A stretch of 9,151 nt of DNA from an uncultured Eubacteriales bacterium (GTDB lineage: Bacteria > Bacillota > Clostridia > Oscillospirales > CAG-272), in assembly GCA_934477985.1 (NCBI GenBank), contig CAKSOR010000077.1, positions 1 through 9,151 of the forward strand. Reading direction: 5' to 3'. Both the position numbers and the translations under genes were made by a program. The notes beneath the pieces are model-generated. The model did not search any database and was not told the DNA's origin. It saw only the letters and a list, made by a program, of their open reading frames with translations. This document shows, in pieces, positions 1 through 5,594 of the stretch (positions are counted from its first letter, which is position 1; the number at the start of each line of letters is the position of its first letter).

Positions 1-22
1 CCCCTTTTGAGGAAAGGGGTTT
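1..22. terminator. Hairpin at window edge, possible terminator
   Basis: CCCCTTT (1-7) pairs with AAAGGGG (13-19) around a 5-nt loop and is followed by TTT on the plus strand. It could end a plus-strand transcript that starts outside the window. The U-run is only three long and the left side is cut by the window edge, so this is a weak call. Confidence 0.3.
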
Positions 23-193
23 CCCGCCCCCCGACGCCCCCCACCCTTCCCTAAACCTTTTCAAACAGGAGGTTATAACAGCACACCATGTTTGTCACAG
101 CAAGGGATGAAGCGAAGAGCCGTCCTTTTTCACCCGCACATCGGGTAAAGAATCATCGTTTCGTTAGTCATACTCTGAAGAGTCATTATTATC

Positions 194-209
194 AAGCCCT
201 TTCGGGCTT
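194..209 (-). terminator. Hairpin, possible end of the dnaN-recF-remB transcript
   Basis: AAGCCC (194-199) and GGGCTT (204-209) form a perfect 6-bp stem around a TTTC tetraloop. It lies about 115 nt beyond the remB stop codon. Neither strand carries a proper U-run after the stem (the minus strand reads GATAATAATG), so it may be only a weak terminator or an RNA 3'-end stabiliser. Confidence 0.35.
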
Positions 210-240
210 ATTCGTCATTCTCGAAAGCCACCGCGCCATC

Positions 241-316
241 CGCGCAAGCACCTTCCAGCGTCGCGCAAGCCACTCAGCGAGCAACCCGCGCAAGCACTTC
301 AGTGCGTCGCGCAAGC
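241..316. repeat. Degenerate CGCGCAAGC repeat cluster
   Basis: The 9-mer CGCGCAAGC occurs exactly at 241-249, 262-270, 287-295 and 308-316. The spacing is 21, 25 and 21 nt, so the pattern reads as a roughly 46-nt unit duplicated once and then diverged. The second unit contains a small inverted repeat, GCACT-TC-AGTGC (294-305). The block ends just before the remB stop codon. This looks like an intergenic palindromic repeat family rather than coding DNA. Confidence 0.6.
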
Positions 317-322
317 CCCGCG

Positions 323-577
323 TCACTCGCTGTCATACAGCGCCCCGGCCCTGCCGACAAGCGCCGCTGTTGAGATCTGCGAGGTATAGACCGAGCCGTC
401 CTCGGTCAGTATAAAGGACTTCGGAATATCCTCGTTGGCGTTAATCATCCGCCCCGACCGCTCGGCGTTCTGAAGGAATCCCCTCGTAGCGCCGGTCATC
501 GTGGCGGTGTCCATGTCGAAGACGCCGATTATCGTCCTTGTGCGGATCATATAGTTGTTTCCGGCGTGCAGATACAT
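323..577 (-). CDS. remB: RemB-like DUF370 regulatory protein
   Basis: The product is an 84-aa protein of the DUF370 (RemA/RemB) family, known in Bacillus as 'extracellular matrix regulatory protein'. The start MYLHAGNNYMI, then RTRTIIGVFDMD and the C-terminal PKSFILTEDGSVYTSQIS fit the family, which has a short N-terminal beta stretch and an IxGIFD-type core. Length is normal (about 80-90 aa). RemA binds DNA in Bacillus; the biochemical role of RemB is much less clear, so a regulatory function here is inference. The ATG lies one base after the recF stop codon, with an AAAGGAG ribosome site inside the recF 3' end, so translation is probably coupled. It is the last gene of the dnaN-recF-remB unit. 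There are no membrane segments or signal peptide. Confidence 0.9.
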   Translation of the reverse strand: MYLHAGNNYMIRTRTIIGVFDMDTATMTGATRGFLQNAERSGRMINANEDIPKSFILTEDGSVYTSQISTAALVGRAGALYDSE

Positions 578-578
578 T

Positions 579-1709
579 TCAGCCCGCTCCTTTCGGCGTC
601 GGCTGGTACCGACCGCCCTCGACCATTATGAACTCAGCCTCGCCGGTGAACGGCGGCGGAGTGCACGCGGTCATTATAACCTGCCGCTCGCCGAGCCTTG
701 ACAGCAGAAACTTCTGTCTCGCGGGATCGAGCTCAGACAGTACGTCGTCGAAGAGAAATACCGGATACTCGCCAGAGTACTCCCTTGAGATCTCGCCCTC
801 GCCGAGCTTCATCGCGAGCGCCAGCGATCTCTGCTGCCCCTGAGAGGCGTACAGACGCGCCTCACGCCCGTCAAGGCAGATTTCGATGTCATCCTTATGC
901 GACCCATAGAGCGACGCTCCGGCGGCGATCTCGCGCCCGGTGTTGGCGTTCAGAGCCTTTCTGTAGCCCTCGAGCGCCTCCTCGGGCGACAGGAGATCGT
1001 TTTTCAGGCTGTTCCTGAATTTTAACTCAGGCGTCTCGCCCTTGGAGCTGACATCCGACAGCTCCTCGAAGAAGCGCTTCACATGTCTGTCGAGCGCCTT
1101 TATATACTCGCGCCTGGTCTCGTAGATAAACGCGGCTTCTCTGGCGAGCTGTTCGGAGTAGACATCGAGCAGCCCGCGCTCACCCTCTCCGTCGGCAAGC
1201 TGCTTTAACAGCGCGTTTCGCTGGGTGAGTATCTTGTTGTGTCTCGAGAGCGCGGCGAGATACATCGGTCTGAGCTGGCAAATAGCGACGTCGAGGAATC
1301 CGCGCCGTTCAGCCGGACCGTCCTTGACGACCGACAGATGCTCGGGGCAGAAGAGCACGGCGCGGAACACGCCTAAAAACTCGCCGATCTTAGCGATCGG
1401 AACGCCGTTCTTACGGCACTCGCGCCTTTTCGACGACTCAGCCGAGTAGGCTTTGAACGAGAGCGTCTGCCGGCGTCTCGAGTCCTCCATCGTGAGCGAG
1501 ACCTCGAAGAACTCATCGCCGAACCTGACCATCTCGCGCTCTCTGGGCGTCCGGAAGCTCTTTCCGGCGGCCATCAGGTAAATCCCCTCGAGCGCGTTGG
1601 TCTTGCCCTCGGCGTTATTCCCGAGAAAGACATTGACCCCGGGCGAGAGCGGAATCTCAGCCTCCGCGATATTCCGGAACGACTTATATCTGACCTCTGT
1701 TACGGTCAT
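579..1709 (-). CDS. recF: DNA replication and repair protein RecF
   Basis: RecF is an SMC-like ATPase that, with RecO and RecR, loads RecA at single-strand gaps and stalled forks. The 376-aa protein shows a typical start (VRYKSFRNIAEAEIPLSPGVN) and a Walker A GNNAEGKT at residues 30-37. An ABC signature SQGQQRS lies at about 289-295, a Walker B FLFDDV at about 318-323 and a D-loop SELD at about 325-328. All key motifs are present and length is normal for the family (about 360-375 aa). The ATG overlaps the dnaN stop codon as ATGA (1706-1709), so it is translationally coupled to dnaN. No gene resembling the small S4-domain protein YaaA lies between dnaN and recF, unlike in Bacillus. The C-terminus ends in a slightly extended, proline-containing tail. 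Confidence 0.97.
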   Translation of the reverse strand: MTVTEVRYKSFRNIAEAEIPLSPGVNVFLGNNAEGKTNALEGIYLMAAGKSFRTPREREMVRFGDEFFEVSLTMEDSRRRQTLSFKAYSAESSKRRECRKNGVPIAKIGEFLGVFRAVLFCPEHLSVVKDGPAERRGFLDVAICQLRPMYLAALSRHNKILTQRNALLKQLADGEGERGLLDVYSEQLAREAAFIYETRREYIKALDRHVKRFFEELSDVSSKGETPELKFRNSLKNDLLSPEEALEGYRKALNANTGREIAAGASLYGSHKDDIEICLDGREARLYASQGQQRSLALAMKLGEGEISREYSGEYPVFLFDDVLSELDPARQKFLLSRLGERQVIMTACTPPPFTGEAEFIMVEGGRYQPTPKGAG

Positions 1710-2848
1710 TTGAGCATCTTTATCGGCAGCGCGAGGTAAGTGAACGTATCGTTCTCATTCTTCTCGAGCGGCTCGATTATCATGCTGATAAAGGGGCTTG
1801 AGAGCGAGAGTCTGACCTTATCGCACTGCGAGTACCTGAGCGCCTCGGTGAGGTAGCGGCAGTTGAAGCCGATCTCGATATCCCCTCCCTGGTGCGAGGT
1901 GGGAATCTCGTCATAGACCTTACCGCTCGCGGAGACCGACGTGATCTCAAGGACATTGTCATGGAAGTGGCAGCGCGCGCCCGACTTATTCTTGCCCGCC
2001 GACTCATCCGAGACGATCGAGGCGCGTTCAAGCGCGCCGACGAAAGCGGCGGAATCTATATCCACAAATATCGTACTGTTTTTCGGGATTATCCGCTCAT
2101 AGTCTATATACTCGCCGTCGATAAGTCTCGTGAAGAAGATTATCGACCTCTCCTCGAATCTGAAGATGACCTGCTTTCTCGCGATATTGATCTCAACCGT
2201 CTTCTCAGGCTCAGAGAGGAGCTTGACTACCTCGGTAAGCGTTCTTCCCGGGATTATGAACTCGCCGATGACCGGCTGTTCCTCGCTGTTCTCGAGCCCG
2301 CATACCTTTTCTCTTATCGCGAGTCTGAAGGTATCGCACCCGACGGTGGTGATCCGGTTACCGTCAATCCTGAAGAACGCGCCGTTGAAAGTAGGTCTGG
2401 CGTCGTTCTGAGCGACAGCGAAAAGGGTACCGGTGATCATATCCTTAAGCTCGCCCTGCTTTATCCTGAATCCTCTGCGGTTAGTAATATCGGGCAGAGT
2501 CGGATACTCCTTTGAGTTCATGGCGTTGATCTCGAACTCGGACTTACCCGACGAGAGCTTAGCCCTCCAGGTATCATTGACCTCAAGAGTGACGAGACCA
2601 GCGGGCATTACCTTTATAATCGAGTTAAGGTTCTGGGCGTCTATAATGCAGGCGCCGTGCTCGACTATATCAGCGTCTATCTCAATCCTGATACCCTTTT
2701 CGAGATCATAGGAGACGAGAACCGCGCGGTCGCCCTCGCAATTGATGAGTATTCCGCCGGCGGCGGCGATTGTGCTCTTATTCGAGACGCATGACATCGC
2801 AATATTGATAGCCTCGGCGAGAACCGACTGAGTAAAATTGACCTTCAT
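1706..2848 (-). CDS. dnaN: DNA polymerase III beta subunit (sliding clamp)
   Basis: DnaN forms the ring-shaped processivity clamp that tethers DNA polymerase III and repair proteins to DNA. I chose the ATG at 2848 (MKVNFTQSVL) because AAAGGAAAG sits at the right distance just upstream. An in-frame TTG at 2863 would put that ribosome site inside the gene. The 380-aa product has the expected three-domain length. Recognisable family segments are VGCDTFRLAI (169-178), GEYIDYERIIP (245-255), FNCRYLTEAL (328-337) and the C-terminal YLALPIKM (371-378), which lines the partner-binding groove. dnaN follows dnaA across the 621-nt origin region and overlaps recF by 4 nt. I found no convincing dedicated promoter, so transcription probably comes partly from dnaA or from within the origin. 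Confidence 0.97.
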   Translation of the reverse strand: MKVNFTQSVLAEAINIAMSCVSNKSTIAAAGGILINCEGDRAVLVSYDLEKGIRIEIDADIVEHGACIIDAQNLNSIIKVMPAGLVTLEVNDTWRAKLSSGKSEFEINAMNSKEYPTLPDITNRRGFRIKQGELKDMITGTLFAVAQNDARPTFNGAFFRIDGNRITTVGCDTFRLAIREKVCGLENSEEQPVIGEFIIPGRTLTEVVKLLSEPEKTVEINIARKQVIFRFEERSIIFFTRLIDGEYIDYERIIPKNSTIFVDIDSAAFVGALERASIVSDESAGKNKSGARCHFHDNVLEITSVSASGKVYDEIPTSHQGGDIEIGFNCRYLTEALRYSQCDKVRLSLSSPFISMIIEPLEKNENDTFTYLALPIKMLK

Positions 2849-2903
2849 ATTCTTTCCTTTCAACCCGATGCATATTTATACATCAGGCATCAACTTCATT
2901 AAA

Positions 2904-2969
2904 ATCTCTCTTTCAACAGCTTCTGTGTTTTTCACCGTTTTTAATTTTTCAAAAAAGAGAAAGAGAGAT
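2904..2969. repeat. 11-bp inverted repeat flanking the AT-rich unwinding stretch
   Basis: ATCTCTCTTTC (2904-2914) is perfectly complementary to GAAAGAGAGAT (2959-2969), with 44 nt between. The enclosed DNA is the T/A-rich candidate unwinding region. The right arm ends nine bases before the DnaA-trio. In the dnaN leader RNA it would pair as a stem with a large loop. The role is unknown. Confidence 0.6.
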
Positions 2970-2977
2970 ACTATTTA

Positions 2978-2995
2978 TAGCAGTAGCAGTAGTAG
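2978..2995 (+). other. DnaA-trio element of oriC
   Basis: The plus strand reads TAG CAG TAG CAG TAG TAG, six consecutive trinucleotides with a central A. They are followed by a G-run (2995-2999) and a DnaA box at 3009. In Bacillus subtilis the DnaA-trio is a repeat of 3'-(G/A)A(T/G)-5' that binds DnaA as it assembles on single-stranded DNA, next to a GC cluster and a box. Polarity, distance and flanking order agree with that model. Two of the six units are CAG rather than TAG. Confidence 0.82.
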
Positions 2996-3008
2996 GGGGT
3001 CTTAGGAA

Positions 3009-3017
3009 TGTGGAAAC
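3009..3017 (+). promoter_or_regulatory. DnaA box proximal to the DnaA-trio
   Basis: TGTGGAAAC (GTTTCCACA on the other strand) is the first DnaA box after the trio and G-run, at the position of the box that guides DnaA onto the trio strand. It matches the TTATNCACA consensus (read on the minus strand) in its conserved half. Confidence 0.75.
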
Positions 3018-3085
3018 TCCCGAAAGCGGGCGTCTTTACTGGAACTTTTTCCATTCTCCCCCTCGGATTTCCATGTGCATGGTGA

Positions 3086-3143
3086 TGTGGATTTGTGTGG
3101 AGATTTTCTCCCGTGCCCGCGCCCTGTGGAGAAATGTGGAAAT
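3086..3143 (+). promoter_or_regulatory. Cluster of four DnaA boxes in two helically phased pairs
   Basis: TGTGGATTT (3086-3094), TGTGGAGAT (3096-3104), TGTGGAGAA (3125-3133) and TGTGGAAAT (3135-3143) all face the same way. Start-to-start distances are 10, 29 and 10 nt, so members of each pair lie one helical turn apart. All keep the TGTGGA core, and the last three bases vary. Confidence 0.8.
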
Positions 3144-3200
3144 CTTCCTGTTACAATGTGCAGACTTCTGTTGAGAACACACCTGAAGTCTGACGCCGTC

Positions 3201-3218
3201 TGTAGAAACTGTAGAAAT
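3201..3218 (+). promoter_or_regulatory. Two head-to-tail TGTAGAAA elements, possible weak DnaA sites
   Basis: TGTAGAAAC (3201-3209) and TGTAGAAAT (3210-3218) abut exactly. They differ from the neighbouring boxes by one core base (A for G). They may be low-affinity DnaA sites; this is inference. Confidence 0.4.
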
Positions 3219-3235
3219 CCGGGCCGACTCCGATC

Positions 3236-3244
3236 TGTGGAAGA
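3236..3244 (+). promoter_or_regulatory. DnaA box (isolated)
   Basis: TGTGGAAGA keeps the TGTGGA core and the common orientation. It stands alone between the 3086-3143 cluster and the GC-rich stretch. Confidence 0.6.
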
Positions 3245-3376
3245 CAGCGTGTCAGCGGGGGGATCGCGGGGCGCTTTCAACAGTTATCACAGCGCACATC
3301 CAACAGCCGTGAATAAAGGCGCGGAGGGGCTTCTCCGAGATGCTACCCCGAAATTCCCACACCTTTTTAAACACCC

Positions 3377-3396
3377 TGTGGAAAACAGGTGGAAAA
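3377..3396 (+). promoter_or_regulatory. DnaA box pair near the dnaA 3' end
   Basis: TGTGGAAAA (3377-3385) is a good box. GGTGGAAAA (3388-3396), 11 nt further on, is a weaker copy with the first base changed. Both have the same orientation as the rest of the array. Confidence 0.65.
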
Positions 3397-3469
3397 CTCA
3401 CCCCAAACCCTCTTGAAAAGCTGTAGACACACCCTGTCAGCCCTCTCATCCGGAGCGTCGGGACCGATC

Positions 3470-4942
3470 TCAGCCCTTGATCTCCTTGGTGAGCTCCGTA
3501 ATCTCAATATCAATCGAGGGATTGGCGCTGATCTCGCGCTCGATGGTCTTTATCGACGAGAGTACGGTGGTATGATCGCGCTTGAAGAGCTTGCCGATCT
3601 GCGGCAGCGACATATCGGTGAGCTTACGTATCATGTATATCGTGATATGTCTTGCGTAGGCAATATCCTTGGTGCGTTTCGCGCCCTTGATGTCGTCGAC
3701 CGAGACGCCGTACTTCTTTCCGACCTTTTCCATGATCCGGTCGATTGTGACGCTGACGGGTTCGCCGCCGGTCATGAGATCGGCGATCGAGTTCTTGGCG
3801 AGCTCGACGGTTATCGGCGTACCGGTGAGGAGGCTGAGCGCGCCGAGTTTCTTTATAGCGCCCTCGACCTGACGTATATTTGACTTCAGATTCTCGGCGA
3901 GGAAGTTTACGACCTCGGCGCCGAGCTGGATATTCATCTGCTCCGCCTTTTTCTTTATAATCGCGGCGCGCAGATCGGCGTCGGGCGGCTGGATGTCGGC
4001 GGTGACGCCCCACTCGAAGCGGGATTTCAGGCGGTCCTCAAGAGTCCGGATGTCCTTGGGCGGCCGGTCGGAGGTGAGGATTATCTGCTTATGGTCCTCC
4101 CAGAGCGCGTTGAAGGTATGGAAAAACTCCTCCTGCGTCGAGTCGCGTCCGGCGATGAACTGAATGTCGTCTATGCAGAGGACATCGGCGGTGCGGTACT
4201 TGTCGCGGAACTGCGAGGTGGTCTTCTTGGCAATCGAGTCGATCATCTCGTTGGTGAAGTCCTCGCCCTTCAGATAGAGAATCCTGAGCTCGGGGCGGGT
4301 CTTCTTTATGTGATTGGTGATAGCGTAGAGCAGGTGAGTCTTGCCGATGCCGCTCGGACCGTAGATGAAGAGAGGGTTATAGGCGTAGGAATCGGCGTTC
4401 GCCTTGCAGGCGGGCTCGTTCGCGACGGCGATCGAGGCGGCGTGGGCGAACTTGTTTGAGTTTCCGACGATGAAGTTCTCGAAGGTATATTCGCGCTGAT
4501 AGGTCTGCGTGCCGTTCTTCTCATGAGGAGGCTGATTGCGGGGATGAGCGGCGGCTGGGGCGGCGAAATAAGCGGGCGCGGCGTCGGTGACGACGACTCC
4601 GTCGTTTTCAGGCGCGCCGTACTGAGGCAGATCGGCTAAATTGACCGCGCCGGAGCTCTCATAGGGGACATTTTCGGCGTACTCGGCGGGATTGCACTTT
4701 TTGTCGACGACGATGACGTCTACCGGGAAGCCCAGGACCTTTTCGAACGCGTCGCGGATATTGTCCTTGTACTTTGAGTTGATGAGAGCGTACTTGTAGC
4801 TCTCGTCGCAGATAAGCACGGCGCGCTCGTCGTTGAGGTCGCAGAGGACGAGCCTTGAGAACCAGAGATCGACGATAGTAGACGAATAGATCAGCCGGAG
4901 CTCATCAAGAGCGAGCGACCAGATTTCGTTGTAGGGCTGCAT
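3470..4942 (-). CDS. dnaA: Chromosomal replication initiator protein DnaA
   Basis: DnaA is the AAA+ ATPase that binds oriC boxes, opens the duplex and recruits the helicase. The ATG at 4942 (MQPYNEIWSLALDEL) is preferred because AAAGGAAAGG lies just upstream; the open frame extends further but begins with leader sequence. The product has 490 aa. Domain I is at about 1-80. An Ala/Pro-rich linker (about 85-150) follows. The AAA+ domain has Walker A GPSGIGKT (195-202), Walker B VLCIDDIQF (254-262), sensor 1 ILTSD (288-292), the arginine-finger stretch LEDRLKSRFEWG (301-312) and sensor 2 NIRQVEG (355-361). Domain IV carries KRTKDIAYARHI (422-433) and the DnaA signature DHTTVLSSI (456-464). All catalytic motifs are intact. 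It is followed by oriC and then dnaN, and read from the promoter at 5058-5086. Confidence 0.98.
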   Translation of the reverse strand: MQPYNEIWSLALDELRLIYSSTIVDLWFSRLVLCDLNDERAVLICDESYKYALINSKYKDNIRDAFEKVLGFPVDVIVVDKKCNPAEYAENVPYESSGAVNLADLPQYGAPENDGVVVTDAAPAYFAAPAAAHPRNQPPHEKNGTQTYQREYTFENFIVGNSNKFAHAASIAVANEPACKANADSYAYNPLFIYGPSGIGKTHLLYAITNHIKKTRPELRILYLKGEDFTNEMIDSIAKKTTSQFRDKYRTADVLCIDDIQFIAGRDSTQEEFFHTFNALWEDHKQIILTSDRPPKDIRTLEDRLKSRFEWGVTADIQPPDADLRAAIIKKKAEQMNIQLGAEVVNFLAENLKSNIRQVEGAIKKLGALSLLTGTPITVELAKNSIADLMTGGEPVSVTIDRIMEKVGKKYGVSVDDIKGAKRTKDIAYARHITIYMIRKLTDMSLPQIGKLFKRDHTTVLSSIKTIEREISANPSIDIEITELTKEIKG

Positions 4943-5057
4943 AGATTTTCCTTTCCTTTGAGTTTTGACAAGGAAATTCCCGATAAACAGTAATGAGAGT
5001 ACCTGAAATTTCCGGTGAAAGCGAGGATTATTTTCTAATAATATAATAATTAAAAAT

Positions 5058-5086
5058 ATTATACCACAAATCCGCCCAGAAATCAA
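5058..5086 (-). promoter_or_regulatory. Sigma-A promoter of dnaA
   Basis: On the minus strand TTGATT (5086-5081) and TATAAT (5063-5058) are separated by exactly 17 nt. A TGG directly before the -10 gives an extended TGn element. The predicted start near 5051 leaves an AT-rich leader of about 110 nt before the dnaA ATG. The TGTGGTATA overlapping the -10 resembles a degenerate DnaA box, which would fit autoregulation but is not a strong match. Confidence 0.8.
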
Positions 5087-5181
5087 GTACCCCGGGCGAG
5101 ATTCAAGCACGAAAGAGGTGTATTTTCATGGCGTCTTTCGTTAATTTTTTTCGAACATCCAAATATTTTTTCGAAAAAGAC

Positions 5182-5211
5182 TTGACAAACCCCCGAATTG
5201 TTGTGTATAAT
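5182..5211 (+). promoter_or_regulatory. Strong sigma-A promoter of the rpmH operon
   Basis: Perfect TTGACA (5182-5187) and perfect TATAAT (5206-5211) are separated by 18 nt. The -35 is preceded by A/T-rich DNA including the palindrome TTTTTCGAAAAA (5167-5178), which would act well as an UP element. This is the expected strength for a ribosomal protein operon. The transcript would start near 5218 and leave a leader of about 80 nt. Confidence 0.88.
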
Positions 5212-5267
5212 AGTAGATGTCATTTTGTAAATTCCGATCCGCCATGTTTTATGAGCGTGGCGAGGTC

Positions 5268-5276
5268 TGTGAATAA
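5268..5276 (-). promoter_or_regulatory. Consensus DnaA box in the rpmH leader
   Basis: The minus strand reads TTATTCACA, an exact match to the TTATNCACA consensus and closer to it than the boxes in the dnaA-dnaN region. It lies inside the transcribed leader of rpmH, 22 nt before the start codon, and upstream of dnaA. It could link DnaA level to rpmH transcription or form a second origin sub-site. Confidence 0.6.
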
Positions 5277-5298
5277 CCCTGAAGGAGGTGTCAAAAGA

Positions 5299-5433
5299 AT
5301 GCTCAGAACATATCAGCCGAAGAAGCGCCAGAGAAAGAAGGAGCACGGTTTCCGCAAGAGAATGAAGACCGCTGACGGAAGAAAGGTCCTCAAGAGAAGA
5401 CGCGCAAAGGGCAGAAAGAGACTCACCTACTGA
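5299..5433 (+). CDS. rpmH: 50S ribosomal protein L34
   Basis: L34 is a small basic protein of the large ribosomal subunit. The 44-aa product has the canonical pattern: MLRTYQPKKRQRKKEHGF, then RMKTADGRKVLKRRRAKGRKRL. It is full length (usually 44-46 aa). The start is fixed by a textbook GAAGGAGGTG (5281-5290) eight nt upstream of ATG. The frame remains open further upstream, but that part includes the promoter and leader. It is the first gene of the plus-strand operon, driven by the strong promoter at 5182-5211. It is separated from rnpA by 161 nt containing two hairpins, which could give L34 a higher expression level than the genes behind it. Confidence 0.98.
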   Translation: MLRTYQPKKRQRKKEHGFRKRMKTADGRKVLKRRRAKGRKRLTY

Positions 5434-5459
5434 GTTTTCGTTTCTGACGTACGACCTCG

Positions 5460-5490
5460 AAAAAAAGAGCTCTCCCGAAAACGGGAGAGC
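5460..5490 (-). terminator. Strong hairpin with U-run on the antisense strand
   Basis: GCTCTCCCG (5469-5477) pairs perfectly with CGGGAGAGC (5482-5490) around an AAAA loop. On the plus strand no T-run follows. On the minus strand the stem is followed by TC and seven T residues (complement of A5460-A5466), the hallmark of an intrinsic terminator. As oriented it would stop antisense transcription entering rpmH. As a plus-strand RNA it may act as a processing or 3'-end stabilising stem. Confidence 0.55.
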
Positions 5491-5545
5491 CCGCGAGAGG
5501 CGTATTTGACGAAGAGTCACAAAAGACCGCCGAAATGCTCGGGAG

Positions 5546-5574
5546 AAACCCGTATATTCGGGGGTTTTATTGTT
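5546..5574 (+). terminator. Possible weak terminator/attenuator before rnpA
   Basis: AAACCC (5546-5551) can pair with GGGTTT (5562-5567), or the shorter CCCG (5549-5552) with CGGG (5559-5562). A T-rich run TTTTATTGTT follows. The stem is weak, which suits partial rather than complete termination between rpmH and rnpA. Confidence 0.4.
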
Positions 5575-5594
5575 ATGTGCAAAGGATCGGGAGA

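Larger units (their letters stand above)
23..322. other. Non-coding flank downstream of remB
   Basis: I see no convincing gene here. An AGGAGG at 67-72 precedes an ATG at 88, but the spacing is long. The reading frame that follows runs antisense into remB and looks unlike any protein I know. The stretch contains small hairpins (132-146, 172-183, 194-209) and a cluster of CGCGCAAGC repeats at 241-316. In many Bacillota gyrB would begin downstream of remB; no part of it is seen here. Confidence 0.6.
2849..3469. other. oriC: Chromosomal replication origin, core region (oriC)
   Basis: The dnaA-dnaN intergenic region contains all the elements of a Bacillota unwinding module. From the dnaN side there is an AT-rich duplex-unwinding stretch (about 2921-2980), a DnaA-trio (2978-2995), a G-run (2995-2999) and then DnaA boxes from 3009 to 3385. 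The boxes are at 3009, 3086, 3096, 3125, 3135, 3236 and 3377 (start positions), all reading TGTGGA on the plus strand. Weaker relatives start at 3201, 3210, 3388 and 3422. The trio, GC cluster and box order and polarity match the basal unwinding system described for Bacillus subtilis. The GC-rich part between 3241 and 3360 has no clear box. A near-match, TTATCACA, sits at 3284-3291 but lacks one base. Confidence 0.9.
4943..5298. other. Divergent dnaA/rpmH regulatory region
   Basis: This 356-nt gap holds the dnaA leader and promoter (minus strand), an AT-rich tract around 5030-5063, and the rpmH promoter and leader (plus strand). It also has a DnaA box at 5268-5276. There is no gene in it. A short inverted repeat, ACGAAAGA (5109-5116) with TCTTTCGT (5134-5141), lies between the two promoters and is followed by a T-run. 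In Bacillus the region upstream of dnaA also carries DnaA boxes and forms part of a bipartite origin; here only one clear box is seen. Confidence 0.75.
5434..5594 (+). other. rpmH-rnpA spacer with hairpins
   Basis: This spacer carries a strong 9-bp hairpin (5469-5490) and a weaker one with a U-run (5546-5574). No second promoter with a good -10 is visible. An in-frame ATG at 5535 lies here but has no family-like sequence behind it, so it is treated as untranslated. Partial termination or RNA processing in this spacer would adjust the ratio of L34 to the RNase P protein. Confidence 0.5.

Noticed and set aside
88..414. Plus-strand open frame of 108 codons with an upstream AGGAGG
   Set aside because: It runs through the repeat cluster and antisense into remB. 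The spacing to AGGAGG is too long, and the composition (Arg, Ser and His-rich) matches no known protein.
1892..2515. Plus-strand open frame of 207 codons inside dnaN
   Set aside because: It is antisense to a strongly conserved gene and has no ribosome site of note. It arises from codon bias in dnaN.
2864..2900. dnaN promoter with a TATAAA-like -10 around 2875-2880
   Set aside because: No acceptable -35 at 16-18 nt could be found, so I did not list it.
3283..3291. GTTATCACA as a DnaA box
   Set aside because: It lacks one base of TTATNCACA, so register with the consensus fails; its orientation also differs from the array.
4943..5110. Upstream extension of dnaA by 56 codons
   Set aside because: It covers the leader and promoter. 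The family N-terminus and the AAAGGAAAGG site support the start at 4942.
5535..5594. Upstream in-frame start for rnpA
   Set aside because: The added residues lie over a hairpin and U-run and do not resemble RnpA. The ATG at 5595 has AAAGGA at the proper distance.
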